Below, one piece after another: positions 50,001-59,199 of a DNA stretch of 64,000 nucleotides (position 1 is the first letter of the stretch; every line of letters begins with the position of its first letter). Source of the DNA: Achromobacter sp. AONIH1 (lineage in GTDB: Bacteria; Pseudomonadota; Gammaproteobacteria; Burkholderiales; Burkholderiaceae_B); assembly GCF_002902905.1 (NCBI RefSeq), contig NZ_CP026124.1, positions 62,001 through 126,000 of the forward strand, read 5' to 3'. The notes below the pieces were generated by a model. The model saw nothing but the letters and a program-made list of their open reading frames with translations. It did not search any database and had not been told where the DNA came from. The translations under genes were made by a program, and so were the position numbers.

Positions 50001-50863
50001 TCGGCGGGCGCGGATGCAGGCGTCGCGCCCGTTGCCTTGCCGGCCTTTTGCGCCTGGGCGGGCTTGCCCGCCTTGCCGGATGCCTTGCCGGCCTTGTCGG
50101 TCTTGTCCGCGCCCTCCGGCCGCGCGCCGCCCGTCTGGGCGTTCGCGCCATTGCCAACGATGGCGCGCAGGCGCTCGGCCTGGCACAGCGGGGAATCTGG
50201 GCCGGCGCCCCGCGCCGCCACGTCCAGTCGCAGGCTGAACGGCCACGGGTCCGCCAGCGCGCGCAACTCGGCCTCGCCGCTCAGCTCGGCCTGTCCGATC
50301 TCATGGCCGACGCGCAGGCTGGCGATGCGCAGCCGCGCGCTGTCCTGCCCGACCGCGAAGGTGGCGGCCAGGCCGCTGAGCGACACGGGCAGGGCCTCGC
50401 CGTTCTGCAGCAGATGGAATTCGCCCAACGTGAGCTGGTCCAGCGCGATATCCACCGGCAGCGACGGCAGGCTGAAGGGCGCCTCGTCCTGCGCGGGCGG
50501 CGTCTCTTCGGCAGCCGCCGGCGCCAGCGTCACCGTCACGGCCGCGGCCGACAGCTCGCGCACGTGCAGCCGCCGCTGGCCCAGCGCGCGCCAGTCCACT
50601 TTCAGGCCGAGGTCCGCGATTTCGACGCGCGTGCCGCCCGTCTCGAGCTCCAGCCGTCCCACGTTCAGGCCGCGCAGCACCGAGCCGCGCACGTCCAACG
50701 CCTGGCCGTCCAGCTGCTGCGCCGCCGTGGTCAGCAGCAGGCGCGTGCCGCTCTGCGTGCCGGCCAGCCAGAACAGGAAACCGCAGGCCAGCACCGCCAG
50801 CATCGCCAGCCCGGGCAGCCACCACACCAGAAGATGGCGCAGGATCGCGCGCAACGTCCTCAA
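47075..50863 (-). CDS. tamB: translocation and assembly module protein TamB
   Basis: 1262-residue envelope protein anchored in the inner membrane by one helix (LLVWWLPGLAMLAVLACGF, residues ~11-33). It reaches across the periplasm as an AsmA-like beta-groove, with a C-terminal TamB domain ending VYRTFFGD; it works with TamA in outer-membrane protein or lipid transport. An unusual Lys/Gly/Ala-rich insert lies at residues ~238-299 (KAGKASGKAGKPAQAQKAGKA), and an Ala/Thr/Gly linker further on (AGGASTTATAGTATSG). ATG 50863 overlaps the tamA stop by four bases, so the pair is co-translated. Confidence 0.92.
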   Translation of the reverse strand: MRTLRAILRHLLVWWLPGLAMLAVLACGFLFWLAGTQSGTRLLLTTAAQQLDGQALDVRGSVLRGLNVGRLELETGGTRVEIADLGLKVDWRALGQRRLHVRELSAAAVTVTLAPAAAEETPPAQDEAPFSLPSLPVDIALDQLTLGEFHLLQNGEALPVSLSGLAATFAVGQDSARLRIASLRVGHEIGQAELSGEAELRALADPWPFSLRLDVAARGAGPDSPLCQAERLRAIVGNGANAQTGGARPEGADKTDKAGKASGKAGKPAQAQKAGKATGATPASAPADAPATAFVGPPEPACRVLLSADAAGSLDGLQAKLEGTGSGLALNVLADLAPRTPLVLRSASAQARLPDASTLTAQFDLKAAADGQGRDRIEGRVGAERLDLGPWLGKDIPQAVLSLSADLGAELENLSQLRLAAVDLRIQEGSRWNKQPLAGALKARVELPAATTPAAVAGGASTTATAGTATSGAGAADDPLAGLRIQGLDVDLTLGRNRIRAQGDVGAADGALTLDAQAPQLDAFWPGLPGGAELKGKLNGTAAAHRGEFSARYMPAKVRAGVLGEAPAQADIAFTGGWGRGPAGDADAALTGWRGTFSRLNAESAGFAVAAERPLSVAYLPGAVAPQWQWQVGATTLGLTLPGKERLALAHKGSRGGGARWETAGQADNLVITAAMTRQVIAAIDPEAAARLDKGPKRVNAMVAEAKRRIALDVSWDLKFDGRLAGSARIARRDGDLLIPGDPPVPLGLTALALDLTATPSSAGASRLDARLALATEKMGVVNGTASAVLAVDAQGGMALDARQPIRAKLDADIADLAWVGLFVGDAMEVGGTVKANVEAQGTLTGKWTGSGAIRGDRLRVVRIDDGVRLVEGKLAARLDGDSLVLDSLRFPASLRVMPAEWRTKEWITTNPEAKDGYAEASGRWSLTDGGGQLRLTLYRFPALQRSDRYAMVSGTVDLNVALPRIDIVGDLKADAGWFSLEILQGVPTLDDDVKVRRPGDDPGAASTPLQTSMNLKFDMGPRFYITGMGLDAGLLGSIQILLSDGRLTGVGALRTRGGGIEAYGQKLRLRRGTLTFQGRLDNPVLDIEALRTGEQVEAGVKVAGTAQRPRIDLVSYPDVSEVEKLSWLLLGRGPDGSGGDAALLLSVGTALLGGGGPPFYKQFGLDDVSIRSGNIGSSGSLLPDRTVAGDVNRDSDSRLATQFLVASKTFANGITLSVEQALAGADTVGRASYRLSRRWSVDLKGGAVNGIALVYRTFFGD

Positions 50864-52749
50864 AACGCGATCCCCAGGGAGAAATGCAGTCGCAGGCTGC
50901 GGTCGCGCTGGCCATAGGCCACGTCCAGGAACAAGGGCCCGGCCGGCGTGCGCACGCGCGCGCCCACGCCGTAGCCGACCGCCAGCGACATGTCGCCGAA
51001 GGATTTGGCCGCGTCGCCGGCATCGACGAACACACCCATGCCCCAGCGCTCGTTGAAATAGTGGTCGTATTCCACGCTGCCCACCACCATCGCCGGCGCG
51101 CCCACGATCGCGCTGTTGCGCTTCAGGCCGATGCTCTGGTACTTGTAGCCGCGAATGGAACGGGCGCCGCCGGTGCGGAAGCCGAAGTCGTCAGGCACCT
51201 GGACCTTGCCATTGGCCCAGATGCGGCCCACCTCGCCGCGGACAGTCAGCACGTCGCGCCTGCCGATGGGCCACCATTTCTGCCCGCGCAGCCGGGCGCG
51301 CGTGTAGGGTTCGCCGGTGTTCAGCACCACGCCCAGGCCGCCGCCCACCGCAATCAGGTTGCCTTCGCGCGGGTCGTACTTGCTGTCCACGTCACGGCGC
51401 AGCCATTCAGCGGTGGCCGTGGCGGACGGCAGCGTGTATTCGTCGCCGTCCTCGATCCTGACGTGATCCTGCGCCAGCAGCAGGCCCCAGCGGGTTTCGT
51501 ATTCGACGCGGCTGTCGCCGGCGCCCTTGCGCTCCTGCAGGCGCGTGGCGCCGAGCGCGTAGCGGGTCACTTCCAGCCCCTGGATGTCGGAGCGGTCGGC
51601 CAGCACGCCGAAGGAATCCTTGTAGCCGCGCTCGGTCGGCGGCAACAGGAAGTCGGCGTAGGCGCGCTGGCGCAGCCGGTCCACGCTGAAACCGGTTTCC
51701 AGCGTCAAGGGCTGGCCGAATACCACGTTCTGCCGATAGATCGATTCCAGCCGGGCGCCGGCCTCATCGTCCACGCCCATGGACACCGACAGGCGCTTGG
51801 GCGGCGCCTCCACCACCCGCACCTGCACGGGCAGCGTGACCTCGCCATCGGAATCGTAGGCCGCCGCGGGCGGCGGCTGGCCGCCGGAAACGGACGGGTC
51901 GCCCGCCGGCGCCGAGGCCAGGGCGTCGGCCGCCCCCGGCGCGCGGGCGCGGTCGGAGATCGGTTCGGGCGCGGCCTGTCCGCCGGGCTGCTGCAGCGAC
52001 ACGAAGGCGCCACGGAAAAACGCGGTGGACTGCAAGTCCTGCTGCCATTGGTCCAGCCGGCTCTGCTCGTAGGACGATCCCACCGAGTAGCGCACATAGC
52101 GCTGGACCAGTTTTTCCGGCACGCGCTCCAGGCCCTCGGTCTTGAGCTCGCCCATGTTCACCTGCGGACCGCTGTCGATGGTCACGGACAGCGCGGCGCT
52201 GGCCTGCTCGGCCTGGATCTCCGCCGCCGAGGACGTCATGCGCGCCAGCAGGAAATCACGCTCGGACACCTCGTCCAGCAGGGCCGCCTTGGCCTTGTTC
52301 CAGTCGCTGTTGATGAAGGGCTGGCCGACCTTGAGCCGCCAGTCCTCGCGCAGCTTCTGCACGCGCTGCGCGTACTCGGGCCGCGTGATCCGGCCGGTGA
52401 AGCCCAGATCCACGGAGGACACCGTCGTGCGCTTGCCCGACACGATGCCGATGTCCCAGGTCTCGCCGCCGATGTCGGTGCCGGCTTCCAGGGTGACGGT
52501 GGGGGAAAAATAGCCCTGCGTGGCGAGCGCGGCCAGCGTGGCGTCGCGCGCGCGACGCCGCAGCCGGCTGATCTCGCCGCCGTCCTGGTCTTCGGCCAGG
52601 CGGGCGATCGCGTCCACGGCCTCGGTGATGGCCTGCAGCGCCGCCGGCGTCACGCCGCCGGGGTCGACCACGATTTCGGGACGCTTGGCCGCCGCTTCGC
52701 CCGCCATTGCGCAGAGTCCGGCCAGAAGGGCCCGGGCTGCCCAGCGCAT
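50860..52749 (-). CDS. tamA: translocation and assembly module protein TamA
   Basis: 629-residue outer-membrane protein: signal peptide (ARALLAGLCAMAGEAAA), three POTRA domains to ~315, then a 16-strand BamA-type barrel with the IRGY loop (TGGARSIRGYKYQSIG) and a C-terminal aromatic signature LHFSLGIAF. POTRA3 carries a Pro/Ala/Gly-rich insert at residues ~253-302 (RAPGAADALASAPAGDPS). It sits between apbC and tamB, 4-base overlap with tamB. Confidence 0.93.
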   Translation of the reverse strand: MRWAARALLAGLCAMAGEAAAKRPEIVVDPGGVTPAALQAITEAVDAIARLAEDQDGGEISRLRRRARDATLAALATQGYFSPTVTLEAGTDIGGETWDIGIVSGKRTTVSSVDLGFTGRITRPEYAQRVQKLREDWRLKVGQPFINSDWNKAKAALLDEVSERDFLLARMTSSAAEIQAEQASAALSVTIDSGPQVNMGELKTEGLERVPEKLVQRYVRYSVGSSYEQSRLDQWQQDLQSTAFFRGAFVSLQQPGGQAAPEPISDRARAPGAADALASAPAGDPSVSGGQPPPAAAYDSDGEVTLPVQVRVVEAPPKRLSVSMGVDDEAGARLESIYRQNVVFGQPLTLETGFSVDRLRQRAYADFLLPPTERGYKDSFGVLADRSDIQGLEVTRYALGATRLQERKGAGDSRVEYETRWGLLLAQDHVRIEDGDEYTLPSATATAEWLRRDVDSKYDPREGNLIAVGGGLGVVLNTGEPYTRARLRGQKWWPIGRRDVLTVRGEVGRIWANGKVQVPDDFGFRTGGARSIRGYKYQSIGLKRNSAIVGAPAMVVGSVEYDHYFNERWGMGVFVDAGDAAKSFGDMSLAVGYGVGARVRTPAGPLFLDVAYGQRDRSLRLHFSLGIAF

Positions 52750-52752
52750 GCG

Positions 52753-53841
52753 TCAGGTCGGCTGTTGCACGACGATGGAGGGGAACTTGCCCGCCATGTC
52801 GCGGGGCAGCGCCGCAACGCTTGCCGCCAGTTTGCGGGCGATGCCGCGGTACAGGGCCGCAGCCTCGCTGCCGGGGTCGGAAACCACGGTGGGCTGGCCC
52901 GCATCGGTCTGCTCGCGGATCGCCAGCGTGAGCGGCAGGCTGCCCAGCCAGGGCGTGCCGTACTGCTCGGCCATGCGCCGGCCGCCGCCTTCGCCGAAGA
53001 TGTGCTCGGCATGGCCGCATTGCGAGCAGATGTGGATGGCCATGTTCTCGACGACGCCCAGGATGGGCACCTCGACCTTCTGGAACATGCGCAGGCCCTT
53101 GCGCGCGTCCAGCAGCGCCACGTCCTGGGGCGTGGTGACAATGACCGCGCCCACCACCGGCACCTTCTGCGCCAGCGTCAGCGCCACGTCGCCGGTGCCG
53201 GGCGGCATGTCGACGATCAGGTAGTCCAGGTCGCGCCAGTTGGTCTGGCGCAGCAGTTGTTCGAGCGCCTGCGTGACCATGGGGCCGCGCCAGATCGCCG
53301 GGGAATCCGCGTCGATCAGGAAGCCGATGGAATTGGCCTGCAGGCCATGGCCCTCGAGCGGCTCCATGCTCTTGTTGTCGCGGCTTTCGGGCCGGCCCGA
53401 CACGCCCAGCATGGTCGGCACGCTGGGGCCGTAGATGTCGGCGTCCAGCAGCCCCACCTTGGCGCCCTCGGCCGCCAGGGCCAGCGCCAGGTTCACGGCG
53501 GTGGTGCTCTTGCCCACGCCGCCCTTGCCGGAAGCCACGGCGATGATGTTGCGCACGTTCGGCAGCGGCTTCAAGCCCTTCTGCACCGCGTGCGCCGCGA
53601 CCTTCCAGGTCACAGAGACCTGGGCGTCGGGCGCGCCGGCGGCGGCCAGCGCCGCGACGGCGATGCCGCGCACCTGATCCTTGAAGGCGTCGGCGGGATA
53701 GCCCAGTTCCAGCGTCAGGGCGACCCGGCCGCCCTGCAGTTGAATGTCACGATCTTTTACAGATACGCCCAGATCCAGGCCGGTATTCGGGTCTTGCGCG
53801 CCCCGCAACGCGGCGCGGATGTGTTCTATCGTTATACTCAT
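52753..53841 (-). CDS. apbC: Mrp/ApbC Fe-S cluster carrier ATPase
   Basis: 362 residues. N-terminal MIP18-like domain (~1-85) then a deviant Walker A P-loop ATPase ASGKGGVGKSTTAVN, LDADIYGPSVPTMLG, DYLIVDMPPGTGD, and the Fe-S binding CxxC in HICSQCGH. It assembles or delivers Fe-S clusters in the cytosol. It is divergent from the small membrane protein gene and 3 bases before tamA. Confidence 0.94.
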   Translation of the reverse strand: MSITIEHIRAALRGAQDPNTGLDLGVSVKDRDIQLQGGRVALTLELGYPADAFKDQVRGIAVAALAAAGAPDAQVSVTWKVAAHAVQKGLKPLPNVRNIIAVASGKGGVGKSTTAVNLALALAAEGAKVGLLDADIYGPSVPTMLGVSGRPESRDNKSMEPLEGHGLQANSIGFLIDADSPAIWRGPMVTQALEQLLRQTNWRDLDYLIVDMPPGTGDVALTLAQKVPVVGAVIVTTPQDVALLDARKGLRMFQKVEVPILGVVENMAIHICSQCGHAEHIFGEGGGRRMAEQYGTPWLGSLPLTLAIREQTDAGQPTVVSDPGSEAAALYRGIARKLAASVAALPRDMAGKFPSIVVQQPT

Positions 53842-53942
53842 GTCACTATGGTTCCGTAGGCAGCGCGGCTTCTGCTGGCCGCCGTCCCCTAAAGGATAGC
53901 GGATACGCGGGAACCTTTCGCTGCGTTTTGCATCCGACCTTC

Positions 53943-54218
53943 ATGACGAATCCTCTCATCCGCTTCCTCCGTGCCGTCCTGTTTGCCGCGCTGGCCCTGA
54001 TCGGCATGGCGATGGCGCTGGTGTTCATGCTCTCCACCGCGATCGCCGTGGCGATCCTGTACGTGGTGGCCAAGGTGCGCGGCAAGCCGTTCGGCGTGCG
54101 CGCCTACTGGAGCCAGCGCCAAGGCGCCCGCCCGAATCCGTTCCAGTCCGCTGCCGCTCCGTTCGCGCAAGCGCGCGGCGGCGACGTGATCGACGTCGAG
54201 GCCCGCGAAGTCCGCTGA
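53943..54218 (+). CDS. small membrane protein, 91 residues
   Basis: Not recognised as a named family. One or two hydrophobic segments (RAVLFAALALIGMAMALVFM and AIAVAILYVVAKV) are followed by a basic linker and a hydrophilic C-terminal tail (WSQRQGARPNPFQSAA... DVIDVEAREVR). ATG 53943 fits a start; Shine-Dalgarno is weak. It lies between divergent apbC and metG. Confidence 0.7.
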   Translation: MTNPLIRFLRAVLFAALALIGMAMALVFMLSTAIAVAILYVVAKVRGKPFGVRAYWSQRQGARPNPFQSAAAPFAQARGGDVIDVEAREVR

Positions 54219-54280
54219 CGCCAGCGCGCCTGCCACGGTCGCCTCGCGGCGGCCGGGCGCGCACCAGGGACACTCCCTTC

Positions 54281-54309
54281 GGGCCGTTTCTTGACGGCCC
54301 GTTCTGTCT
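54281..54309 (+). terminator. hairpin after the small membrane protein gene
   Basis: 7-bp stem GGGCCGT (54281-54287) with ACGGCCC (54294-54300), loop TTCTTG, followed by GTTCTGTCT. A modest terminator between the small membrane gene and metG. Confidence 0.5.
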
Positions 54310-54461
54310 GCCCGCACCATCCGCCCCACTCCGGACCGGAGAGTCGGCCATGCGGTCCCGCCATCCCCTTTCGCTCCCCGCCGAGGCCCGCCGCTGGCCC
54401 GCCACCGCCATTGCCCTAAAATGGCCGGTCTATCCACCTTTCCCTCAACCGCACGAAGACC

Positions 54462-56528
54462 ATGTCTCGCACTCTTTTCGTCACCACCGCCCTGCCCTAC
54501 GCCAACGGATCCTTCCACATCGGCCACATCATGGAGTACATCCAGGCCGACATCTGGGTGCGTTCGATGCGAATGGCGGGGCACACGGTGCACTTCGTGG
54601 GTGCGGACGACGCGCATGGCGCGCCGATCATGCTGAAGGCGGAAAAGGAAGGCATCACACCGCAGGCCCTGGTGGCGCGTTACGCCGCCGAGCGCCCGCA
54701 GTACCTGAACGGCTTCCACATCCGCTTCGACCACTGGCACTCGACCGATTCGGCCGAGAACGTGGCGCTGTCGCAGGACATCTACCGCGCGCTGAAGGCG
54801 CAGGACCTGATCGAGACGCGCTCGATCGAGCAGTTCTACGACCCGGTCAAGGGCATGTTCCTGGCCGACCGCTACATCAAGGGCGAATGCCCCAAGTGCC
54901 ACGCCAAGGACCAGTACGGCGATTCCTGCGAGGTCTGCGGCGCGGTCTATGCGCCCACCGAACTGATCAATCCGTATTCGGCCCTGACCGGCGCCACGCC
55001 GGTGCTGAAGTCCTCGGACCATTTCTTCTTCAAGCTGTCCGATCCGCGCTGCGTGGAATTCCTGCAGCAATGGACCACGGGCGCCAACGCCGCCGGCGGC
55101 AGGCACCTGCAGCCGGAAGTGCTGGCCAAGACCCGCGAATGGCTGGGCGCCGATGACGGCGAAGCCAAGCTGGGCGACTGGGACATCTCGCGCGACGCGC
55201 CCTATTTCGGCATCGAGATCCCCGACGCGCCGGGCAAGTACTTCTACGTCTGGCTGGACGCGCCGGTGGGCTACCTGGCCTCGCTCAAGTCCTATTGCGA
55301 CAAGGCCGACCTGGATTTCGACGCGCTGCTCGACCCGAACGGCAACACCGAACAGGTCCACTTCATCGGCAAGGACATCATCTACTTCCACGCGCTGTTC
55401 TGGCCCGCCATGCTGAAGTTCGCCGGCCGCAAGACGCCGGACGCGCTGAACGTGCACGGCTTCATCACCGTCAGCGGCGAGAAGATGTCCAAGAGCCGCG
55501 GCACCGGCATCTCGCCGCTGCGCTATCTGGAACTCGGCATGAACGCCGAGTGGATGCGCTACTACATCGCCGCCAAGCTGAACGCCCGCGTCGAAGACAT
55601 GGACTTCAACCCCGAGGACTTCATCGCCCGCGTCAACAGCGACCTGATCGGCAAGTACGTCAACATCGCCAGCCGCGCGGCCAGCTTCATCACCAAGCAT
55701 TTCGACGGCCAGCTGGCCTATGCCGGCGACGCCGCCGCGCTGTCGGCCGAGTACGCCGAGCAGGCCGAATCGATCCGCGCCGCCTTCGAGGCGCGCGAGT
55801 ACAACCGCGCCATCCGCGAGATCATGGCCTGCGCCGACCGCATCAACCAGGCCTTCGACACCGCCCAGCCCTGGGTGCTGGCCAAGGGCATCGGCAGCGC
55901 CGACGCCGCGCAGAAGGCCGCGCTGCAGGACATCTGCTCGCGCTCGCTGGCCGGCTTCAAGGCCCTGTCCGTGATGCTGGCCCCGGTGCTGCCGGAACTG
56001 ACCGACCGCGTCGCGCGCGAGCTGTTCGGCGCGCAGGCCGGCTTTGTCTGGGCCGACGCCGCCGCGCTGCCGCGGACCGTGGCGCCGTTCAAGCACCTGA
56101 TGCAGCGCGTCGAGCCGCAGATGCTGGAAGACCTGTTCGAACCGCCCGCGCCTCCGGCCGTGATCCCCGGCGGCGAACCGCTGGCCGAGACCATCTCCAT
56201 CGACGACTTCGCCCGCGTCGACCTGCGCATCGCGCAGATCGTCAACTGCGAGCATGTCGAAGGCTCGACCAAGCTGCTGCGCCTGACGCTGGATGTGGGC
56301 GAAGGCCGCCACCGCAACGTGTTCTCCGGCATCAAGTCGGCCTACCAGCCCGAAGACCTGATCGGCAAGCTGACCGTGATGGTGGCCAACCTGGCCCCGC
56401 GCAAGATGAAGTTCGGCGTGTCCGAAGGCATGGTGCTGGCCGCCAGCCACGCCGACGAATCGGTGGATGCCGGCATTTACGTGCTGGAGCCCTTCCCCGG
56501 CGCCAAGCCCGGCATGCGCGTGCGCTGA
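54462..56528 (+). CDS. metG: methionyl-tRNA synthetase
   Basis: 688 residues. Class I synthetase: HIGH motif HIGH at residues 19-22, zinc-binding cysteines in [23 protein letters not shown] at 342-346, anticodon-binding helical domain, and a C-terminal EMAP/Trbp111-like tRNA-binding domain ([22 protein letters not shown]) used for dimerisation. It charges tRNA-Met in the cytoplasm. Normal length for the long form. Followed by a strong terminator. Confidence 0.97.
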   Translation: MSRTLFVTTALPYANGSFHIGHIMEYIQADIWVRSMRMAGHTVHFVGADDAHGAPIMLKAEKEGITPQALVARYAAERPQYLNGFHIRFDHWHSTDSAENVALSQDIYRALKAQDLIETRSIEQFYDPVKGMFLADRYIKGECPKCHAKDQYGDSCEVCGAVYAPTELINPYSALTGATPVLKSSDHFFFKLSDPRCVEFLQQWTTGANAAGGRHLQPEVLAKTREWLGADDGEAKLGDWDISRDAPYFGIEIPDAPGKYFYVWLDAPVGYLASLKSYCDKADLDFDALLDPNGNTEQVHFIGKDIIYFHALFWPAMLKFAGRKTPDALNVHGFITVSGEKMSKSRGTGISPLRYLELGMNAEWMRYYIAAKLNARVEDMDFNPEDFIARVNSDLIGKYVNIASRAASFITKHFDGQLAYAGDAAALSAEYAEQAESIRAAFEAREYNRAIREIMACADRINQAFDTAQPWVLAKGIGSADAAQKAALQDICSRSLAGFKALSVMLAPVLPELTDRVARELFGAQAGFVWADAAALPRTVAPFKHLMQRVEPQMLEDLFEPPAPPAVIPGGEPLAETISIDDFARVDLRIAQIVNCEHVEGSTKLLRLTLDVGEGRHRNVFSGIKSAYQPEDLIGKLTVMVANLAPRKMKFGVSEGMVLAASHADESVDAGIYVLEPFPGAKPGMRVR

Positions 56529-56550
56529 CGCCACGCCGGCCTGGCGACAA

Positions 56551-56578
56551 AAAAAACCCGCCTCAAGGCGGGTTTTTT
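56551..56578. terminator. bidirectional intrinsic terminator metG / trhO
   Basis: 12-bp stem AAAAAACCCGCC (56551-56562) with GGCGGGTTTTTT (56567-56578) and TCAA loop. A T-run follows on each strand, serving the convergent metG and trhO genes. Confidence 0.92.
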
Positions 56579-56604
56579 CTTGATCGCGCCAGGTGCGCGG
56601 CGGC

Positions 56605-57342
56605 TCAGGCCCGGCTGGGCGCCAGCGCCGGATCCAGCGACACGCGCTCGTCGAACACGAAGCACTTGCCCTCGTAGCCCGGCCCGCCGGTTTCCTCGAA
56701 ATACTTGAGAATGCCGCCCTCGAGCTGGTAGACGTGATCGATACCCGCCTCGTTCATGTAGATGGCGGCCTTCTCGCAGCGGATACCGCCAGTGCAGAAG
56801 CTGACCACGGTCTTGCCTTGCAGCTCGTCGCGGTGTGCCTGCACCGCGTCCGGGAACTGGGTGAAGCGCTCGATGCGCCAGTCGATGGCATTCCTGAACG
56901 TGCCCTCGTCGACCTCGAAGGCGTTGCGCGTGTCCAGCATCACAACCGGGCGACCGGCATCGTCCGCGCCCTGCGCCAGCCAGCGCGCCACCGTGCGCGC
57001 GTCCACCGCCGGCGCGCGACCGGCCTCGGGGCGGATGGCCGGATGGTTCATGCGGATGATCTCGCGCTTGATCTTCACCAGCAGCTTGCGGAACGGCACC
57101 GCGTCGCTGTAGCTGTACTTCGGCTCCAGGTCGGCGAAGCGCGCATCCGCGCGCAGCGCGGCCAGGAAAGACTCGATGCCTGCGGACGCACCCGCCAGGA
57201 ACAGATTGATGCCTTCCCCGGCCAACAGGATCGTGCCCTTGAGTCCGTCCTCGCGCGCGCGGGCCAGCAGCGTTTCCCGCAACTCGGGCAAGCCGTCGAG
57301 CGAGACGAATTTATAGGCGGAGATATTGGCAACGGAAGACAT
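56605..57342 (-). CDS. trhO: TrhO/YceA-type rhodanese (tRNA U34 hydroxylase)
   Basis: 245 residues. N-terminal ferredoxin-like domain ([36 protein letters not shown]) followed by a rhodanese domain with the catalytic-loop Cys in [15 protein letters not shown] and [14 protein letters not shown]. TrhO hydroxylates uridine 34 of some tRNAs. ATG 57342 ([10 protein letters not shown]) is the family start; the open frame upstream is not conserved-looking. Convergent with metG. Confidence 0.9.
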   Translation of the reverse strand: MSSVANISAYKFVSLDGLPELRETLLARAREDGLKGTILLAGEGINLFLAGASAGIESFLAALRADARFADLEPKYSYSDAVPFRKLLVKIKREIIRMNHPAIRPEAGRAPAVDARTVARWLAQGADDAGRPVVMLDTRNAFEVDEGTFRNAIDWRIERFTQFPDAVQAHRDELQGKTVVSFCTGGIRCEKAAIYMNEAGIDHVYQLEGGILKYFEETGGPGYEGKCFVFDERVSLDPALAPSRA

Positions 57343-57449
57343 GGACGTAGCGTGACAAGACCGGCGCGGCATGCGCGGGCCGCGAAAAATGCGGAATGCG
57401 CGGGAGCCGCCATCATAATCGCTGGCGGGCCCGCGCCCGGACCGGGGCC

Positions 57450-58244
57450 TCAGCGCCGCACCGGCTCCTGCTCGACCACCGCGTCCAGCACCCATTTCAA
57501 GCCGGACGCATCGGCCGGCGGATTCGGATCGCGCACTTCGACCACGCGCAGCCGATAGCGCACGCCCGGCTGGAAATTGAAGCCGGTGATATCGCCATAC
57601 CAGAGCTGCCAGGGCTGGGCCGCGCTGTCGCGCACCTGGTAGCACATGGCGCGGCCGGCGCCGGCATTGCAGGGCACCCGCTCGGAATCGACGTACACGA
57701 GCTTTTTCGGCCCCATCTGGCCGCCGGTCGCCGGATCGATCCGGCGGCCGAAATCCAGCGTGTCGCCCGAGGACAGCAGCAGCGTCAGGCGGCGCGGATT
57801 GCCGGTGTTGTCCAGCGTGCTGGACGTGATGCGCGTCAGGCCGTCGAGGAAATCCTGCTCCAGCCGCATGGTCTCCGGATTGCAGGCCATCATGGTGGAC
57901 ACCGGACGCGAGCGCACGATCAGCAGCCCATTGGCCACCGTGTAGGGCGCGTTGTACTGATTGCAGCCGCCAAAGCCGCTGACCACGGGCGCGCCCTGGT
58001 CATGGATGAAGCTGATCGTGACGGGCCGCGAGGTCTGCGACGGATGGGGAATCTGGCGCAAGGAGCCGCCGGGTCGCGTCCAGCGGGCCAGGTCCCAGCT
58101 GGTCTGCGCGTACACGTCGGACGCGGCGGCGGGCTGGAAGCGCGGATCCTGCGCGCCCGGGCCGCGCGGCGGCGATGCGCAGGCGGCAAGACCGACGGCG
58201 AGCGCGCAGGGAGCGAGCCAACGCAAGCTGGAGGATATGGACAT
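57450..58244 (-). CDS. META + DUF4377 domain lipoprotein
   Basis: 264 residues. Lipoprotein signal with lipobox LAAC (Cys ~21). A META/HslJ-like domain (~45-155: [38 protein letters not shown]) is followed by a DUF4377 domain (~180-264: [44 protein letters not shown]). Both domains are common in secreted or lipidated stress proteins without a set function. The Shine-Dalgarno GGGAGA precedes ATG 58244. A second META lipoprotein gene lies 116 bases upstream. Confidence 0.82.
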   Translation of the reverse strand: MSISSSLRWLAPCALAVGLAACASPPRGPGAQDPRFQPAAASDVYAQTSWDLARWTRPGGSLRQIPHPSQTSRPVTISFIHDQGAPVVSGFGGCNQYNAPYTVANGLLIVRSRPVSTMMACNPETMRLEQDFLDGLTRITSSTLDNTGNPRRLTLLLSSGDTLDFGRRIDPATGGQMGPKKLVYVDSERVPCNAGAGRAMCYQVRDSAAQPWQLWYGDITGFNFQPGVRYRLRVVEVRDPNPPADASGLKWVLDAVVEQEPVRR

Positions 58245-58360
58245 GGAAGATCTCCCGAAATCGACGTGAAGCGCCCGTACCGGCGGCCCGACATTGTAGG
58301 CAAGGCGCACGGACGCCACGCCGGCGGAAAACAGACTGAAACGCCTGGTCGCCAGGCCGC

Positions 58361-58888
58361 TCAGGGGGTGGGCGGATCCTCGCGCCGCACGAACTCCAGC
58401 ACGTCGCCGCCGCGCAGGTTGAAGGTCAGGTGACGGGGTGCCCCGCCGTTGTCGAGCGTGAAGGTATCGATGCTGCCCAGGCCGCGCAGGTAGTCCGCTT
58501 CCAGGCCGGCTCGCTCCGGCGTCGGGCAGGCCATGCGCGTGGCCGCCGGCGCGTCGATGCGCAGCCTGCCGCCCTCGATCCTGTAGGTGCCCATGTAGCG
58601 GTTGCAGCCGGCGAAGCCATTGACGCGGTATTGCTTGCCCTGGGCCAGGAACACCAGCTTCACGGGCTCGCCGTTGTCGCCATGGGGAATGTCGCGCAGC
58701 GCGCCGCCGGGCTGGACCCAGCGCACCAGTTCCCAGGCGGTCTGCGCCAGTGAATCCGCGCTGCTGGCCGCGTTGGCGGCGGCCGCTCCTTGCGGACGAG
58801 CGCCGCCGGATCCCGCGCATCCCGCCAACGCCAGGGCCAGCAAACCCATGCAAAGCAGGCGGCCGGGCAAGAACTGAGTATTGGGCAT
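58361..58888 (-). CDS. META domain lipoprotein
   Basis: 175 residues. Signal peptide with lipobox LAGC (Cys ~24). A META domain follows, sharing the layout of its downstream neighbour (AWELVRWVQPGG, VNGFAGCNRYMGTYRI, RMACPTPERAGLEADYL) but lacking DUF4377. Likely arose by duplication. ATG 58888 has a strong Shine-Dalgarno (GGAGG). Confidence 0.82.
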   Translation of the reverse strand: MPNTQFLPGRLLCMGLLALALAGCAGSGGARPQGAAAANAASSADSLAQTAWELVRWVQPGGALRDIPHGDNGEPVKLVFLAQGKQYRVNGFAGCNRYMGTYRIEGGRLRIDAPAATRMACPTPERAGLEADYLRGLGSIDTFTLDNGGAPRHLTFNLRGGDVLEFVRREDPPTP

Positions 58889-59199
58889 GGGCGGAACCTC
58901 CGATTGATTGCACACCCCTAGACTGTAACCGGCATCGTTCGCCGTTGTCCCGCGCCTTGCCCCGGCCCTCAGCCCTACGCCCGAGGGCCAAAGCGGGAGT
59001 CCGGCGCTCGGCGGGCAAGCCAAGCGACCGGGTACTGGGTCTTATGCCTCATGGCGCGCGGCGACGCCGGCGCGCAGAATCGCCTGAACTCCAGCCGTGG
59101 CATCGCTACCCGGGCGGCCGCCATGGCGGCGACTGCCGCGGGCCGACAATGCCCGCGCAACGCGCCGGAGCACGCGAAACAGGCTGCGGAGACATCCCG
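58889..59199. other. intergenic region between META lipoprotein and acyltransferase genes
   Basis: About 310 bases with no convincing gene. It must hold the divergent promoters of the META lipoprotein gene (left) and the acyltransferase gene (right). Nothing else distinct is seen. Confidence 0.5.

Noticed and set aside
50884..53859. 991-residue open frame opposite tamA and apbC
   Set aside because: Antisense shadow of two real genes with His/Gln-rich nonsense composition.
58750..59199. N-terminal extension of the acyltransferase
   Set aside because: Pro/Arg-rich, not membrane-like, and antisense to the META lipoprotein gene; ATG 59200 has a Shine-Dalgarno and begins the first helix.
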